This document shows positions 34,955-43,355 of a stretch of 64,000 nucleotides of DNA, piece after piece (position 1 is the first letter of the stretch; each line of letters opens with the position of its first letter). The notes beneath the pieces are model-generated. The model was not told the origin of the DNA. It searched no databases and saw nothing but the letters and a program-made list of their open reading frames with translations. Position numbers and translations under genes: made by a program. The DNA is from Bacteroidetes bacterium UBA4416 (GTDB taxonomy: Bacteria; Bacteroidota; Bacteroidia; B-17B0; Aurantibacillaceae): contig DGQK01000007.1 in NCBI GenBank assembly GCA_002390745.1, positions 70,075-134,074 of the forward strand, read 5' to 3'.

Positions 34955-36387
34955 GCCGCTTTCTTTTCCAGGATAGGGATCACAATGGTGACAACCGTTC
35001 CTCCGTACCCGGGCTTATCCGTAATTTTCAGATAGCAGTTGAGCCCGTGCATGCTATTGATCAGCGCCAGCCGGGCTTCTATAAAACCGGTTGCCAGTGA
35101 TTTGTTTCCTTCCATCTCCGGAGCGTTTTGCTTTGGACGGCGTCCCAGCCCATTATCCTCGACCGTACATTCGAGAAGTTTCTCATCAATGGCTTTAAAC
35201 GTGACGTGGACCCACTTTTCGTCCAGCTTATTTTTAAGCCCATGCCAGATCGCATTTTCCACAAAGGGCTGGATCATCAAAACAGGAATATATGTTGTGG
35301 CCGGGGAAACAATGCCCTCGGTAGTGATCTTACTATGGATCGTGCCACTGAATTTCAGGTTTTCGATTTCAATGAATTGACTTAAGAGTTCTACTTCAGC
35401 CTCGAGCGAGATCGTATCCGACAAGTTGCTTTCAAGGGTTTTCCGCAGCAGTCTTGAGAACTTGACGAGGTATGTATTTGCCTGTTCTATCTCATGGTTC
35501 AGAATAAGGCTTTGAATGGAGTACAGGGAATTGTAAACAAAGTGTGGATTCATCAAAGCCCTGTTCACCCGCAGCTCCGTTTCCAGCAGCTTGTTCTTAA
35601 GCTCAAGCTGTTTTCGCTGCCGCTTGATACGAAACCTCATAATCAGGTATACTGCCAGCAGCAGTAGCAGCACACCACATGCGGGGATGGCTTTTTTTAG
35701 CAGAGTACGCACCTTGTTAGGATCAGGTGCGTGATAGATCGCCCGTACTTCATCCGCATCAAGCACCTTGTCGTAAAACTCAAGGTCATCAATATACCCC
35801 ATAAAAAAACGGTTGTTCTTCTTATTGGCTGTCACTCCAAGCAATACAGAATCTGAGGGAACGTATACCGTTTCAAAATTTTTCATTTGCCTGCCTTGCA
35901 GCTCTCCATCTATATAAAGCCAGATAGAAGAATAATCAAATGCGACAACGAGATGGTACCATGTATCGAGATTCACGGGCCGCTTGCCGGGAATGACAAC
36001 CTGCCTCAATGAATCCTGTGAGCAGTTGACTACCATATAATTATCCTTGATTGAAAAATTGACGCCATAAGCCTCATAAAAGTCATCTGCTGTGGTGTTC
36101 TTTGCGAGGATAACAGGATTGGCCTGATAGCCACAGCCTGAGGCAACTTTACTGGCTACACGAATCCAAAGTGAAAAACTACCGGTTTTTGGTTTAAAGA
36201 TACTGTCTGTTCCAAGACTGATGTAGCTGTTCTCGTTTCCATACAGGTACACCGCATGATCCGGATTCCCAAAGCGGTCTTCGCGAAACATCACATCATG
36301 AAGCTTCGCATGCCTGCCGCCTATAGCGTCTGTTTCACTTTTATTGTTGAAGGTAAATCTCGCTACAGGCGTTGCGGCTGGTTTCAC
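34951..36387 (-). CDS. LamG-containing sensor histidine kinase (LytS/YehU type), start unclear
   Basis: At least 478 residues from a GTG at 36387. A LamG/concanavalin-like sensor domain (about 30-220, TWYHLVVAFDYSSIWLYIDG) is followed by a membrane helix (about 233-252), a coiled coil, the His_kinase domain (NPHFVYNSLYSIQSL, His about 281) and an ATPase domain (MIQPFVENAIWHGLKNK, EDNGLGRR, GGTVVTIVIP). The frame stays open upstream and encodes a good signal peptide (TFPYSLFFILAWSCTAFAQ) ahead of the GTG, but no ATG is in that frame. An ATG at 36476 is one frame off; a single extra A in a run of five A would join it. The natural start is therefore probably 36476 with a frameshift, or an unusual start codon. 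Confidence 0.82.
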   Translation of the reverse strand: MKPAATPVARFTFNNKSETDAIGGRHAKLHDVMFREDRFGNPDHAVYLYGNENSYISLGTDSIFKPKTGSFSLWIRVASKVASGCGYQANPVILAKNTTADDFYEAYGVNFSIKDNYMVVNCSQDSLRQVVIPGKRPVNLDTWYHLVVAFDYSSIWLYIDGELQGRQMKNFETVYVPSDSVLLGVTANKKNNRFFMGYIDDLEFYDKVLDADEVRAIYHAPDPNKVRTLLKKAIPACGVLLLLLAVYLIMRFRIKRQRKQLELKNKLLETELRVNRALMNPHFVYNSLYSIQSLILNHEIEQANTYLVKFSRLLRKTLESNLSDTISLEAEVELLSQFIEIENLKFSGTIHSKITTEGIVSPATTYIPVLMIQPFVENAIWHGLKNKLDEKWVHVTFKAIDEKLLECTVEDNGLGRRPKQNAPEMEGNKSLATGFIEARLALINSMHGLNCYLKITDKPGYGGTVVTIVIPILEKKAA

Positions 36388-36660
36388 CTGGGCAAAGGCT
36401 GTGCATGACCAGGCAAGTATAAAAAAAAGGCTATACGGAAACGTTTTTATAGGGATATTTTTGCAATGATACTCATAAACTGAACATGGTGTTTACACCA
36501 ATGAGTAATTCACATCACAGCCCGGATCATAAAAGGCTAAAGCTCTTTTCTACAGCTACCGGCCGGATCAGCGGGGAAGCTGCAACCTACATGAGGTTTG
36601 ATGAGAGATTGGGCTACGCTTTGCGCATCGTTATGTTTAATCAGGCGAAACAAGTATTCT

Positions 36661-37362
36661 TTACAGCTTGACACCAAAGATAAAACCAACCAGGGCGGAG
36701 ATGCCCATGGCAAGGGTACCCCAGATCACAATTCGCAGGATGGCCTTTGCAATGCCTGAACCGCCGGTTTTTGCGGCAATGGCTCCCAAAATAACGAGGA
36801 AGACGATGGTAAAGCCATACAGCCAGTACTCCATCGTTGCCACCGGAGCCAGCAGGGTTACCAAAAGGGGAAAGACACCGCCCATGGAGAATGCAGCGCA
36901 GGAAGCCAGGGCGGCCTGCAAAGGTTTTGCCTGAGTGATCTCTGTAATTCCCAATTCATCCCTGATATGGGCGCCCAGGGGATCTACCTCCATCAATTCT
37001 TTAGCAACCTGCAAGGCAGTTTCTTTCTTCAGGCCCCTTTTCTCGTAAATAGCTGCGAGAACCCGTAACTCCTGCTCAGGCGATTCCTGTAGTTCCCGCT
37101 TTTCTCGTTCAATATCGGCCTTTTCCGTATCTGCCTGGGAGCTCACTGATACATATTCTCCTGCCGCCATAGACAATGCCCCGGCAGTCAAACCGGCAAT
37201 GGTAGCCAGAACCGTGGGCTCACGCGTAGCGCTGGCCGCAGCGATTCCGATAGCAATACTGGAAACAGAGATGATCCCGTCATTAGCTCCTAAAACCGCA
37301 GCTCTTAGCCAATTCGTTTTGTGGATATAATGGCTATCCAGGTAATTATCGATTGTCAGCAT
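36661..37362 (-). CDS. VIT1/CCC1 family metal transporter
   Basis: 233 residues with about five membrane helices. Conserved segments: WLRAAVLGANDGIISVSSIAIG, AGALSMAAGEYVSVSSQADTE, and the cytoplasmic metal-binding helices (EKRELQESPEQELRVLAAIY) rich in Glu. Known of the family: iron(II)/manganese transport out of the cytoplasm. It stands alone upstream of the sulfur operon. Confidence 0.92.
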   Translation of the reverse strand: MLTIDNYLDSHYIHKTNWLRAAVLGANDGIISVSSIAIGIAAASATREPTVLATIAGLTAGALSMAAGEYVSVSSQADTEKADIEREKRELQESPEQELRVLAAIYEKRGLKKETALQVAKELMEVDPLGAHIRDELGITEITQAKPLQAALASCAAFSMGGVFPLLVTLLAPVATMEYWLYGFTIVFLVILGAIAAKTGGSGIAKAILRIVIWGTLAMGISALVGFIFGVKL

Positions 37363-37369
37363 ACGTCTT

Positions 37370-37622
37370 GAATTTATGTTTAAAGTTAAACTTTAAAAAG
37401 GGATTATAAAAGAATCATCCCCCGGACCTTTTCGGCTTGAGCCGGAACATCAGGTTAAGGAACACATTGTTTTCACAGAGCAAAATACCCAACCGCAAAG
37501 GAAACCCCCTGATGTATCCATAGCCGGCCTCCGGTTTAGTGGCCGCTGCAATCACAGTACCTGAAGGGGCAATACACACCGCAAGGCTAAAGTAGCATCC
37601 CCTGCCGCATCGGAATATTTTG
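37370..37622. other. Intergenic gap; possible eroded coding sequence
   Basis: No intact gene. On the minus strand one frame is open for about 70 codons up to a TGA at 37415-37417 and ends FLNLMFRLKPKRSGG. Codon use looks like the local genes, but there is no start or recognisable family. It may be the tail of a lost gene. Confidence 0.25.
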
Positions 37623-38120
37623 TTAATGAGGTAGTTTTTCCCTGATCAGGCCATACACCCAGGTGCCGGCAATAGCGCTCAGTAAGGTTACTGCGACAAC
37701 CGTTGCCCCTGTTCCGATCTGAGCAAACAGAGGGCCGGGGCAGGCTCCTGTGATCGCCCAGCCTAAGCCAAAGAGCAGGCCTCCATAGATTTGTCCTTTA
37801 TTGAATTTCTTGTCGGAAATATGAATAGGTTCTCCATAGATCGTTTTTATGTTGAATTTTTTAATCAGCCATACGGAAAGCATTCCTACGGCGATAGCGC
37901 TCCCGATGACCCCATACATGTGAAACGACTGGAAACGGAACATTTCCTGGATACGGAACCAGCTGACAATTTCCGCTTTCACAAACACAATTCCGAACAC
38001 AATGCCTGTGAGAAGGTATTTCAAATTATGGTACCACTTATGCTCCAGCTGGCTTTCATTTACACACATGGCATCCAAAGAGCGGACTTCAAAATCGGTA
38101 TTGGCTTCTGTATTCTGCAT
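37623..38120 (-). CDS. YeeE/YedE family transporter subunit (PmpB-like)
   Basis: 165 residues with four membrane helices. The signature GWAITGACPGPLFAQIG (about 120-136) is that of the second half of YeeE/YedE sulfur transporters, with the conserved Cys. Known of the family: uptake of thiosulfate or other reduced sulfur species. The upstream gene, 10 bases away, is the other half. The ATG at 38120 was chosen over an upstream start that would add an atypical leader. Confidence 0.9.
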   Translation of the reverse strand: MQNTEANTDFEVRSLDAMCVNESQLEHKWYHNLKYLLTGIVFGIVFVKAEIVSWFRIQEMFRFQSFHMYGVIGSAIAVGMLSVWLIKKFNIKTIYGEPIHISDKKFNKGQIYGGLLFGLGWAITGACPGPLFAQIGTGATVVAVTLLSAIAGTWVYGLIREKLPH

Positions 38121-38130
38121 GCTCTCTGAA

Positions 38131-38694
38131 TTAAAGTGAAAGGATAACCGGTAAAATAAAATTGGCCATGATAAAACCGCCAACCATAAAGCAGATGGTG
38201 GCTACCAGGGAGGGCCACTGAAGGTTTGACAATCCCATAATGGCGTGTCCGCTTGTACAGCCGCCAGCGTATCGTGTACCGAAGCCAACCAGGAAGCCGC
38301 CTACTACCATCAGGAAAATACCCCTGAGCGATAGCAAAGCCTGCCAGTTTATGATATCCACAGGCACCAGCTCCGAATAGTTGGTAATGCCATAGCTGCT
38401 CAGCTCAGCTGCCAGCGTCGGGTTTACCTGAACAGGATTGGGGTTAGACAGCAAGCCGGATGCGAGTATCCCTCCTAAAAATATGCCCAGCACAAATACA
38501 AGGTTCCATATTTCTTTTTTCCATTCGTATTTAAAGAAGGGAATGTTGGCGGGCAGACAGGCTGCGCAAATATGACGGAGGGAGGAACTGATGCCAAACG
38601 ATTTGTTTCCGATGATCAACAGCAAAGGGACGGTGAGGCCTATCAGCGGACCGGCGACATACCAGGGCCAGGGCTGTTTTAAAAGCTCGAGCAT
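38131..38694 (-). CDS. YeeE/YedE family transporter subunit (PmpA-like)
   Basis: 187 residues with about five membrane helices. The half-transporter motif FGTRYAGGCTSGHAIMGL contains the Cys proposed to pass sulfur; a second Cys pair is ICAACLP. It is paired with the PmpB-like gene. Gene order (thioredoxin, PmpA, PmpB) fits sulfide or persulfide handling in Bacteroidota. Confidence 0.92.
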   Translation of the reverse strand: MLELLKQPWPWYVAGPLIGLTVPLLLIIGNKSFGISSSLRHICAACLPANIPFFKYEWKKEIWNLVFVLGIFLGGILASGLLSNPNPVQVNPTLAAELSSYGITNYSELVPVDIINWQALLSLRGIFLMVVGGFLVGFGTRYAGGCTSGHAIMGLSNLQWPSLVATICFMVGGFIMANFILPVILSL

Positions 38695-38697
38695 ATG

Positions 38698-38991
38698 TTA
38701 TTGATTGGCATTAAGCAATTTTTCCAATTCATTGGCAGGCACAACGCCTGACTGGCGCCAAAGGACTTTCCCCTGTTTGAACAGGATAAGCGTAGGCACT
38801 CCCCGCACCTGATAGGCAGCAGCCGCCTGAGGATTTTTATCGACGTCTATTTTTATGATGTCTGCCTTTTCGCCTGTCCGCTTTTTCAAGTCTTCGAGGA
38901 TCGGCGACATCATCTTACAGGGGCCGCACCATGTCGCAAAAAAATCGACTAACACAGGCTTGTCCTGATTTATAATTTCCTGAAAGGTCAT
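38698..38991 (-). CDS. Thioredoxin
   Basis: 97 residues, a complete thioredoxin fold with FFATWCGPCKMMSPI (active-site Cys pair about 22/25), DVDKNPQAAAAYQVRGVPTL with the cis-Pro, and GVVPANELEKLL. No signal peptide, so it is cytoplasmic. It starts three bases upstream of the transporter gene and probably reduces sulfur intermediates brought in by it. Confidence 0.95.
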   Translation of the reverse strand: MTFQEIINQDKPVLVDFFATWCGPCKMMSPILEDLKKRTGEKADIIKIDVDKNPQAAAAYQVRGVPTLILFKQGKVLWRQSGVVPANELEKLLNANQ

Positions 38992-39006
38992 ATCATTCTG
39001 TTTTTA

Positions 39007-39240
39007 TTATTTTACTTCCTCAAAACTGATCTCTTCTGTTGGCTTATTACTTCTAAAGTTACCGGTAGCGCAGCCCGAAGCCCCGCAGCAGCCAAGGTTC
39101 AGGAGCGACAATAAGGAAAGCAGGGCGCCCATGCCCGTAACTACCCAGTCGGCGGCGATAATGCCCTGCGTGATGATAAGGACTCCCAATACGAGCCGGA
39201 TTATGCGCATATAATTCCAGTTTTTTAACCAGTTTTTCAT
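39007..39240 (-). CDS. Small membrane protein, DUF2892/YgaP-like with Cys cluster
   Basis: 77 residues with two membrane helices (about 12-30, 33-50). Three Cys follow in LNLGCCGASGCATG. It resembles the YgaP-type membrane domain that accompanies rhodanese-like sulfur proteins. The Cys cluster fits a role with reactive sulfur, but this is an inference. Confidence 0.8.
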   Translation of the reverse strand: MKNWLKNWNYMRIIRLVLGVLIITQGIIAADWVVTGMGALLSLLSLLNLGCCGASGCATGNFRSNKPTEEISFEEVK

Positions 39241-39244
39241 TGTT

Positions 39245-39670
39245 TCATTGATCGGATAAATTTAATTGTTTTTCACCTATGCCCTGATGATTTTTCTTCC
39301 GGAATTTTTTCTCGTAGCGGACAAAAAAATTCAGCCAGATGAGCCGTGACCAATGAAAGAAGAGAGGCGAGATCAGGATCATGCTGACCGTCATTCCGGA
39401 AGCCAGCACCAGCGCATCCAGCTGAAAGAGGAACAGGTCGGCCAGGAACCACACGATCAGCCATCCTGCCATGAGGGCATACGACACATACATGGCTCCA
39501 AAGAAAAACCCGGGCTCCCGTTCATAGATCAGTCCACAGGAATCGCACTGCTCATGCATATCAGAAATATGCTTTAAGTTGTAGGGGTTATTTTTCTTAA
39601 ACACCTTTCCCTTGTGGCAACGTGGGCATGTGTTGGTAAATGTTGAATAGAAAATTTCAGGTACGATCAT
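39245..39670 (-). CDS. DUF983 family membrane protein
   Basis: 141 residues. Two CxxC zinc-ribbon-like pairs, CPRCHKG (about 15) and CDSCGL (about 42), precede two or three membrane helices (about 58-105). This is the usual DUF983 arrangement. The function is unknown. It ends four bases before the next gene of the operon begins. Confidence 0.9.
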   Translation of the reverse strand: MIVPEIFYSTFTNTCPRCHKGKVFKKNNPYNLKHISDMHEQCDSCGLIYEREPGFFFGAMYVSYALMAGWLIVWFLADLFLFQLDALVLASGMTVSMILISPLFFHWSRLIWLNFFVRYEKKFRKKNHQGIGEKQLNLSDQ

Positions 39671-39695
39671 CTTTTTTTTAATATTAAAACTACGT

Positions 39696-39908
39696 TCATT
39701 TTTTATTTCCTTGTTTCCGGGTGTTAATCTTCAACGGCACATACAAGGGGCAGAAACCTATCAACGAGGTTATCCCAAGTATGATGGCGACAAGCACTGC
39801 CACCCAAGCGAAGCTGCCTGAGATTGCGTTCATAAAATAAAGTGCTGCGATGAGTATCGCCACACCAAGCCGGATAATCCGGTCTGCCGAGCCCATGTTC
39901 TTTTCCAT
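39696..39908 (-). CDS. DUF2892 (YgaP-like transmembrane domain) protein
   Basis: 70 residues, MGSADRIIRLGVAILIAALYF, then a second helix and GFCPLYVPLKINT; this is the standard DUF2892 pattern with a single Cys. Known context: next to rhodaneses and sulfur transporters, as here. It is the first structural gene of the operon that runs down to 37623. Confidence 0.9.
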   Translation of the reverse strand: MEKNMGSADRIIRLGVAILIAALYFMNAISGSFAWVAVLVAIILGITSLIGFCPLYVPLKINTRKQGNKK

Positions 39909-40070
39909 GCTATTTATCTTTCAGCTGCTGCACCTGCTGCCAGGTACCGCCGTTTTATGACGTTTTTAAAGCCATTGCGCTCCAGGATATTCCTGGATAG
40001 CCGGCAATATACATACACTTTTGAGTTACTGCTGCAAAATTACGTCGATCCCGAAAGCTGTACAGCTACT

Positions 40071-40697
40071 TTAGTTACATAAGGTAATTTTATTCCGCCC
40101 GAGCACTACCGCTTTATTTTCTTCGAGCTGTTTCAAAAGCCTGGAAACCACCACCCGCGCAGTCCCCAGCTCATTGGCGAGCTGCTCGTGCGTGATGTGT
40201 ATGGTGTTGGAGCTTATGAGTTCAGATTTTTTCTTCAGCAGGCTTAAGAGGCGCTCATCCACTTTTTTAAAAGCAATGGCGTTGACGATTTCGAGCAGCT
40301 CCTCGAACCGCTTATGGTAAAGCCTGAAAATATAATCCAGCCATTCGGGATATTCTTTGATGAACAGGGAAACCTTATCCAGGGGCAAAAACAGGATCTC
40401 GGCATCTTCCTCCACCTCTGCCTTCACTTTGCTTGTTTCGTTATGAAGGCCGCCCAGGAAAGACATGATGCAGCTTTCGCCGGCACGAATGTAATAGAGC
40501 AGGATCTCCCTTCCATCCTCTTCGGTGCGGATCACCTTCAATACGCCTTTTGCGACAATAGGGATGGCGCGGATATTGGAATTTTCGTTAAGAATGATGC
40601 TCCCGGCCCTGTAGTCTTTCCGGGAGCTGAACTTATACAACTGCTCTACCAATTCGGGCGAGCTTTTAAATTCAGAGATCTGGTTCAGGTTTTCCAT
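40071..40697 (-). CDS. Crp/Fnr family transcriptional regulator
   Basis: 208 residues. The cNMP-like domain is about 10-125 (AGSIILNENSNIRAIPIVAKG, GESCIMSFLGG); the HTH is about 150-200 (ITHEQLANELGTARVVVSRLLKQLEE). There is no Fe-S Cys cluster as in Fnr; single Cys residues are present in ESCIMS and at the C-terminus. It is 162 bases upstream of the sulfur operon in the same orientation and is likely its regulator, perhaps sensing through Cys. Confidence 0.92.
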   Translation of the reverse strand: MENLNQISEFKSSPELVEQLYKFSSRKDYRAGSIILNENSNIRAIPIVAKGVLKVIRTEEDGREILLYYIRAGESCIMSFLGGLHNETSKVKAEVEEDAEILFLPLDKVSLFIKEYPEWLDYIFRLYHKRFEELLEIVNAIAFKKVDERLLSLLKKKSELISSNTIHITHEQLANELGTARVVVSRLLKQLEENKAVVLGRNKITLCN

Positions 40698-40716
40698 AGC
40701 ATAAAATTAAAACTTT

Positions 40717-40738
40717 CCGGGCGTTTCGTCATGCCCGG
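40717..40738 (-). terminator. Weak hairpin between hypothetical gene and crp
   Basis: Arms CCGGGC and GCCCGG with a 10-base loop, followed on the minus strand by AAAGTTTTAATTTT. It may end transcription of the gene at 40769 before the Crp/Fnr gene. Confidence 0.45.
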
Positions 40739-40768
40739 CGTAAAACCGCTCTACGTGCCGTTCTTTTA

Positions 40769-41272
40769 TCATTTCTTTATGGGCTGTAGCTTAAAGGTTT
40801 TTTCACCAACATACACCAAATTATTTTCAATATCATAGCGTGTGATCTTATTCACATCTACGGATTCGCCAACTAAGTTATTCTCCGGTGTAAATAACCG
40901 GATCTGTGGCTTATCTGAAAGCAGTTTTAAAGGCTTCTTGTTTCTTGTTAAGCCTTGCGTATGGCTATATGTATAGGTAATTTTCTTTGATTTAGTTGCT
41001 TTCTGATCTTTTAACGGCGTCAAAATAAAGATGGTGTCTTTCTGTATTTCTACAGTAAACACCTCAGTTTCAATGACGGGAAGTCCCGAACCGTTGATCT
41101 GCCTGAAAGCTATTAACCGTTTGTTGTCAATCTTTGCAAAAACGACATTGGCTCCTGCAAAATCCGTTTCTTCAAACCAGGTACCGGACGCTACCTTTTC
41201 AACCGCATTTTGCCCAAATGCTGTTTGCAGTTTAATACTTGCCAGAAATAGTAAAAACAGTTTTTTAATCAT
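40769..41272 (-). CDS. Exported hypothetical protein
   Basis: 167 residues with a signal peptide (about 1-20, ending AFGQN). The mature part is beta-rich with many Lys and Thr and no Cys. No family is recognised. Its leader contains AAACAACCTAAA, also found twice before the YcaC-like gene at 45887. It may be the last gene of the accessory block. Confidence 0.7.
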   Translation of the reverse strand: MIKKLFLLFLASIKLQTAFGQNAVEKVASGTWFEETDFAGANVVFAKIDNKRLIAFRQINGSGLPVIETEVFTVEIQKDTIFILTPLKDQKATKSKKITYTYSHTQGLTRNKKPLKLLSDKPQIRLFTPENNLVGESVDVNKITRYDIENNLVYVGEKTFKLQPIKK

Positions 41273-41369
41273 AGGATGTTTGATAGTTTTAGGTTGTTTA
41301 AATATCGTTCACTTGCTGCCGGCATAATGCTGCGCTTTTATAAGGTTCCTCCTATAAGCAGAGCATTTA

Positions 41370-42761
41370 CTACAACGTTATCTGCATTTGCACATCAAAG
41401 GTAAATCCGTTTTTACCGGCGCTTACCTGCTTAATGTAGCTACCCGGTTTAAACCAGGATGCTTCAAACGTAAAAACCATGTTCCGGTTAAGCTGGTATA
41501 CCAAATTACTATATAACATAGAACCGATGTATGTTTCCGGAGAATTATGATCGGAGTACATCAATTTCCCTGAAGGCGTATATACTCCGTCATTCACCGA
41601 AGTGCGGTAAAAAACGTTGTATTCTATATAGTAATTGAGCTTGCTTAGCAGGTTGATGGAAAACGAGGGGTGAAGATCTATGATATTTACTGGGCCAACC
41701 ATCGGAATAAATCCGTAATAACCACCTCTCGGAAAAAGTGGATTAAACGAATTGAGCTGGTTGTCGGTTTTATTTTGATCTCCGCTCACCAAATCTGTTC
41801 TAAAACCCAGTATGGGTTGAGATTTGAAACCAAAAGAATACGTGGTATTAATTGCTGCTGCATAAGCCGAAATAGACTGTGAGGCTAAACTACCAAATTG
41901 ATAGGTAAATTCATTATCAAAGCGCCATTTGCCTTTCGATTTCCAAAACCGGGCTCCGACGGTATGCCTTCGTTCCCGTCCAGCTATACTATTAAAAACG
42001 CTATTGGCCCTGTCTAAGCCAAAATAATAAACATCCACATTCATAACAGAAGGATGTTGAGTGTAAGACCAATAGTTGCCCCAAAATCTGGTTTCGGTGT
42101 TCAGGAATTGATCATCAAAAATGCCCAGTTTTGGTTTTACTTCGGTGGTGAAAAACAGATTGGTTTCGATGCTGTTTTTAAATTTCAAAATGCTGTGAAC
42201 ACCGTCAAAAGCCAACCGGTTATTCACACCCTCCCGCACGGTTACCAGGCGTTGCGAGCCAAATACCATTTCCTGTCTTCCTACTCTGAATTTTATGTTC
42301 AAATTTTGCTTTTGCAGGGCATTTACATCTATAAAACCCTGATGGATCTCTAATGGATTTTCATCCAAAGGAATGGGATTAGCGCGGCCATTCACCAGGC
42401 TGCTTTGTATCTGGGAAAATGCCCGTATGTACTTTCCAAAATGCCAGCTGCTGTGCACCAACAAGCGGGATTTGGTATAGCCGTCTTTGTCTTCCGGCAT
42501 ATCGCCCCATTGCTCATTGATATCGCGGTAGTACTGGAAGCGGTAGTCCGCTCCGAAACTCACATAATATCCGGGCTTTTTACTGATAGGAGAATACTTG
42601 AACTTTTTGTAAAAATCATTATAGGTTCTGGTGGTATCGGTGGCCAGGCTATCGTAGCGCTCCATATAGCTCAAAAGTTCAAAATCGGGGTAATGCTGGC
42701 AATATACGTTGCCGAATACCATAAGCATGAACCCTAAACCAAGCAGTGCTTTTTTACTCAT
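41370..42761 (-). CDS. Alginate-export-family outer-membrane porin
   Basis: 463 residues. The signal peptide is about 1-21 (ends NVYCQ). The mature protein is a chain of amphipathic beta-strands with an aromatic C-terminus (FDVQMQITL), as for a barrel. Family segments: YRDINEQWGDMPEDKDGY, IKFRVGRQEMVFGSQRLV and NNRLAFDGV. Known of the family: outer-membrane channels, AlgE-like; most members have unknown cargo. It is followed by YceI in the gene block. Confidence 0.88.
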   Translation of the reverse strand: MSKKALLGLGFMLMVFGNVYCQHYPDFELLSYMERYDSLATDTTRTYNDFYKKFKYSPISKKPGYYVSFGADYRFQYYRDINEQWGDMPEDKDGYTKSRLLVHSSWHFGKYIRAFSQIQSSLVNGRANPIPLDENPLEIHQGFIDVNALQKQNLNIKFRVGRQEMVFGSQRLVTVREGVNNRLAFDGVHSILKFKNSIETNLFFTTEVKPKLGIFDDQFLNTETRFWGNYWSYTQHPSVMNVDVYYFGLDRANSVFNSIAGRERRHTVGARFWKSKGKWRFDNEFTYQFGSLASQSISAYAAAINTTYSFGFKSQPILGFRTDLVSGDQNKTDNQLNSFNPLFPRGGYYGFIPMVGPVNIIDLHPSFSINLLSKLNYYIEYNVFYRTSVNDGVYTPSGKLMYSDHNSPETYIGSMLYSNLVYQLNRNMVFTFEASWFKPGSYIKQVSAGKNGFTFDVQMQITL

Positions 42762-42772
42762 TTATCTCCCTG

Positions 42773-43345
42773 TTATGCCTTTCGTTTCAATTCTAAATCT
42801 ACTCTGATCTCAATGTCCGTGGCTACATCTGTTCCATCATAATTTACATGGTAGTCGAACCGGTTGATCTGCGTGCTTGCTGAAAAACCCAGCTTGTCGT
42901 TGCCCTGCAGGTCTTTCGATTTTCCGCCGTAAACCATCCTGAAAACTACTGGTTTGGTAACGTCTTTAATGGTTAAGTTTCCGTATAGCAGGTAATCAGC
43001 GCCTTCTGCTTTTTCAATTTTTGTGCTTTCAAATTTCATTTGCGGATAGGTAGCGACATCCAAAAATCTGGCAGAGCGCAAATTATTATCTCTTATACTT
43101 ACAAAGGTATTGACAGAGCTGGCTGCTACAGTGAAATTAATGCTGGCATCTGTAAGGTCATCTTTGCTATAGGTCATGGTGCCGTCAAACGTATCAAATT
43201 TGCCATGAATAAAATTGATGCCTAAGTGTTTTACAGTAAAGCTCACTATGGCATGGTTAGGATCCGGCTCCCAGGTATATTGAGAAACGGCAAATGAACA
43301 AAGCGCGAAAGCCAAACCTAACAGTATAATCCGGATAGTTTTCAT
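42773..43345 (-). CDS. YceI family periplasmic protein
   Basis: 190 residues with a signal peptide (ends CSFAVSQ). The lipocalin-like YceI domain shows YTWEPDPNHAIVSFTVKHLG, IHGKFDTFDGTM, LRSARFLDVATYPQMKFES and LTIKDVTKPV. Known of the family: binding of isoprenoid-like or amphiphilic ligands, induced at high pH or by stress. Start at 43345 follows the signal peptide. It lies 11 bases upstream of the porin gene. Confidence 0.94.
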   Translation of the reverse strand: MKTIRIILLGLAFALCSFAVSQYTWEPDPNHAIVSFTVKHLGINFIHGKFDTFDGTMTYSKDDLTDASINFTVAASSVNTFVSIRDNNLRSARFLDVATYPQMKFESTKIEKAEGADYLLYGNLTIKDVTKPVVFRMVYGGKSKDLQGNDKLGFSASTQINRFDYHVNYDGTDVATDIEIRVDLELKRKA

Positions 43346-43355
43346 GTCTGATTTT

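Noticed and set aside
36486..36671. 61-codon frame between the kinase and the VIT transporter
   Set aside because: No family resemblance and it overlaps the transporter end; judged spurious.
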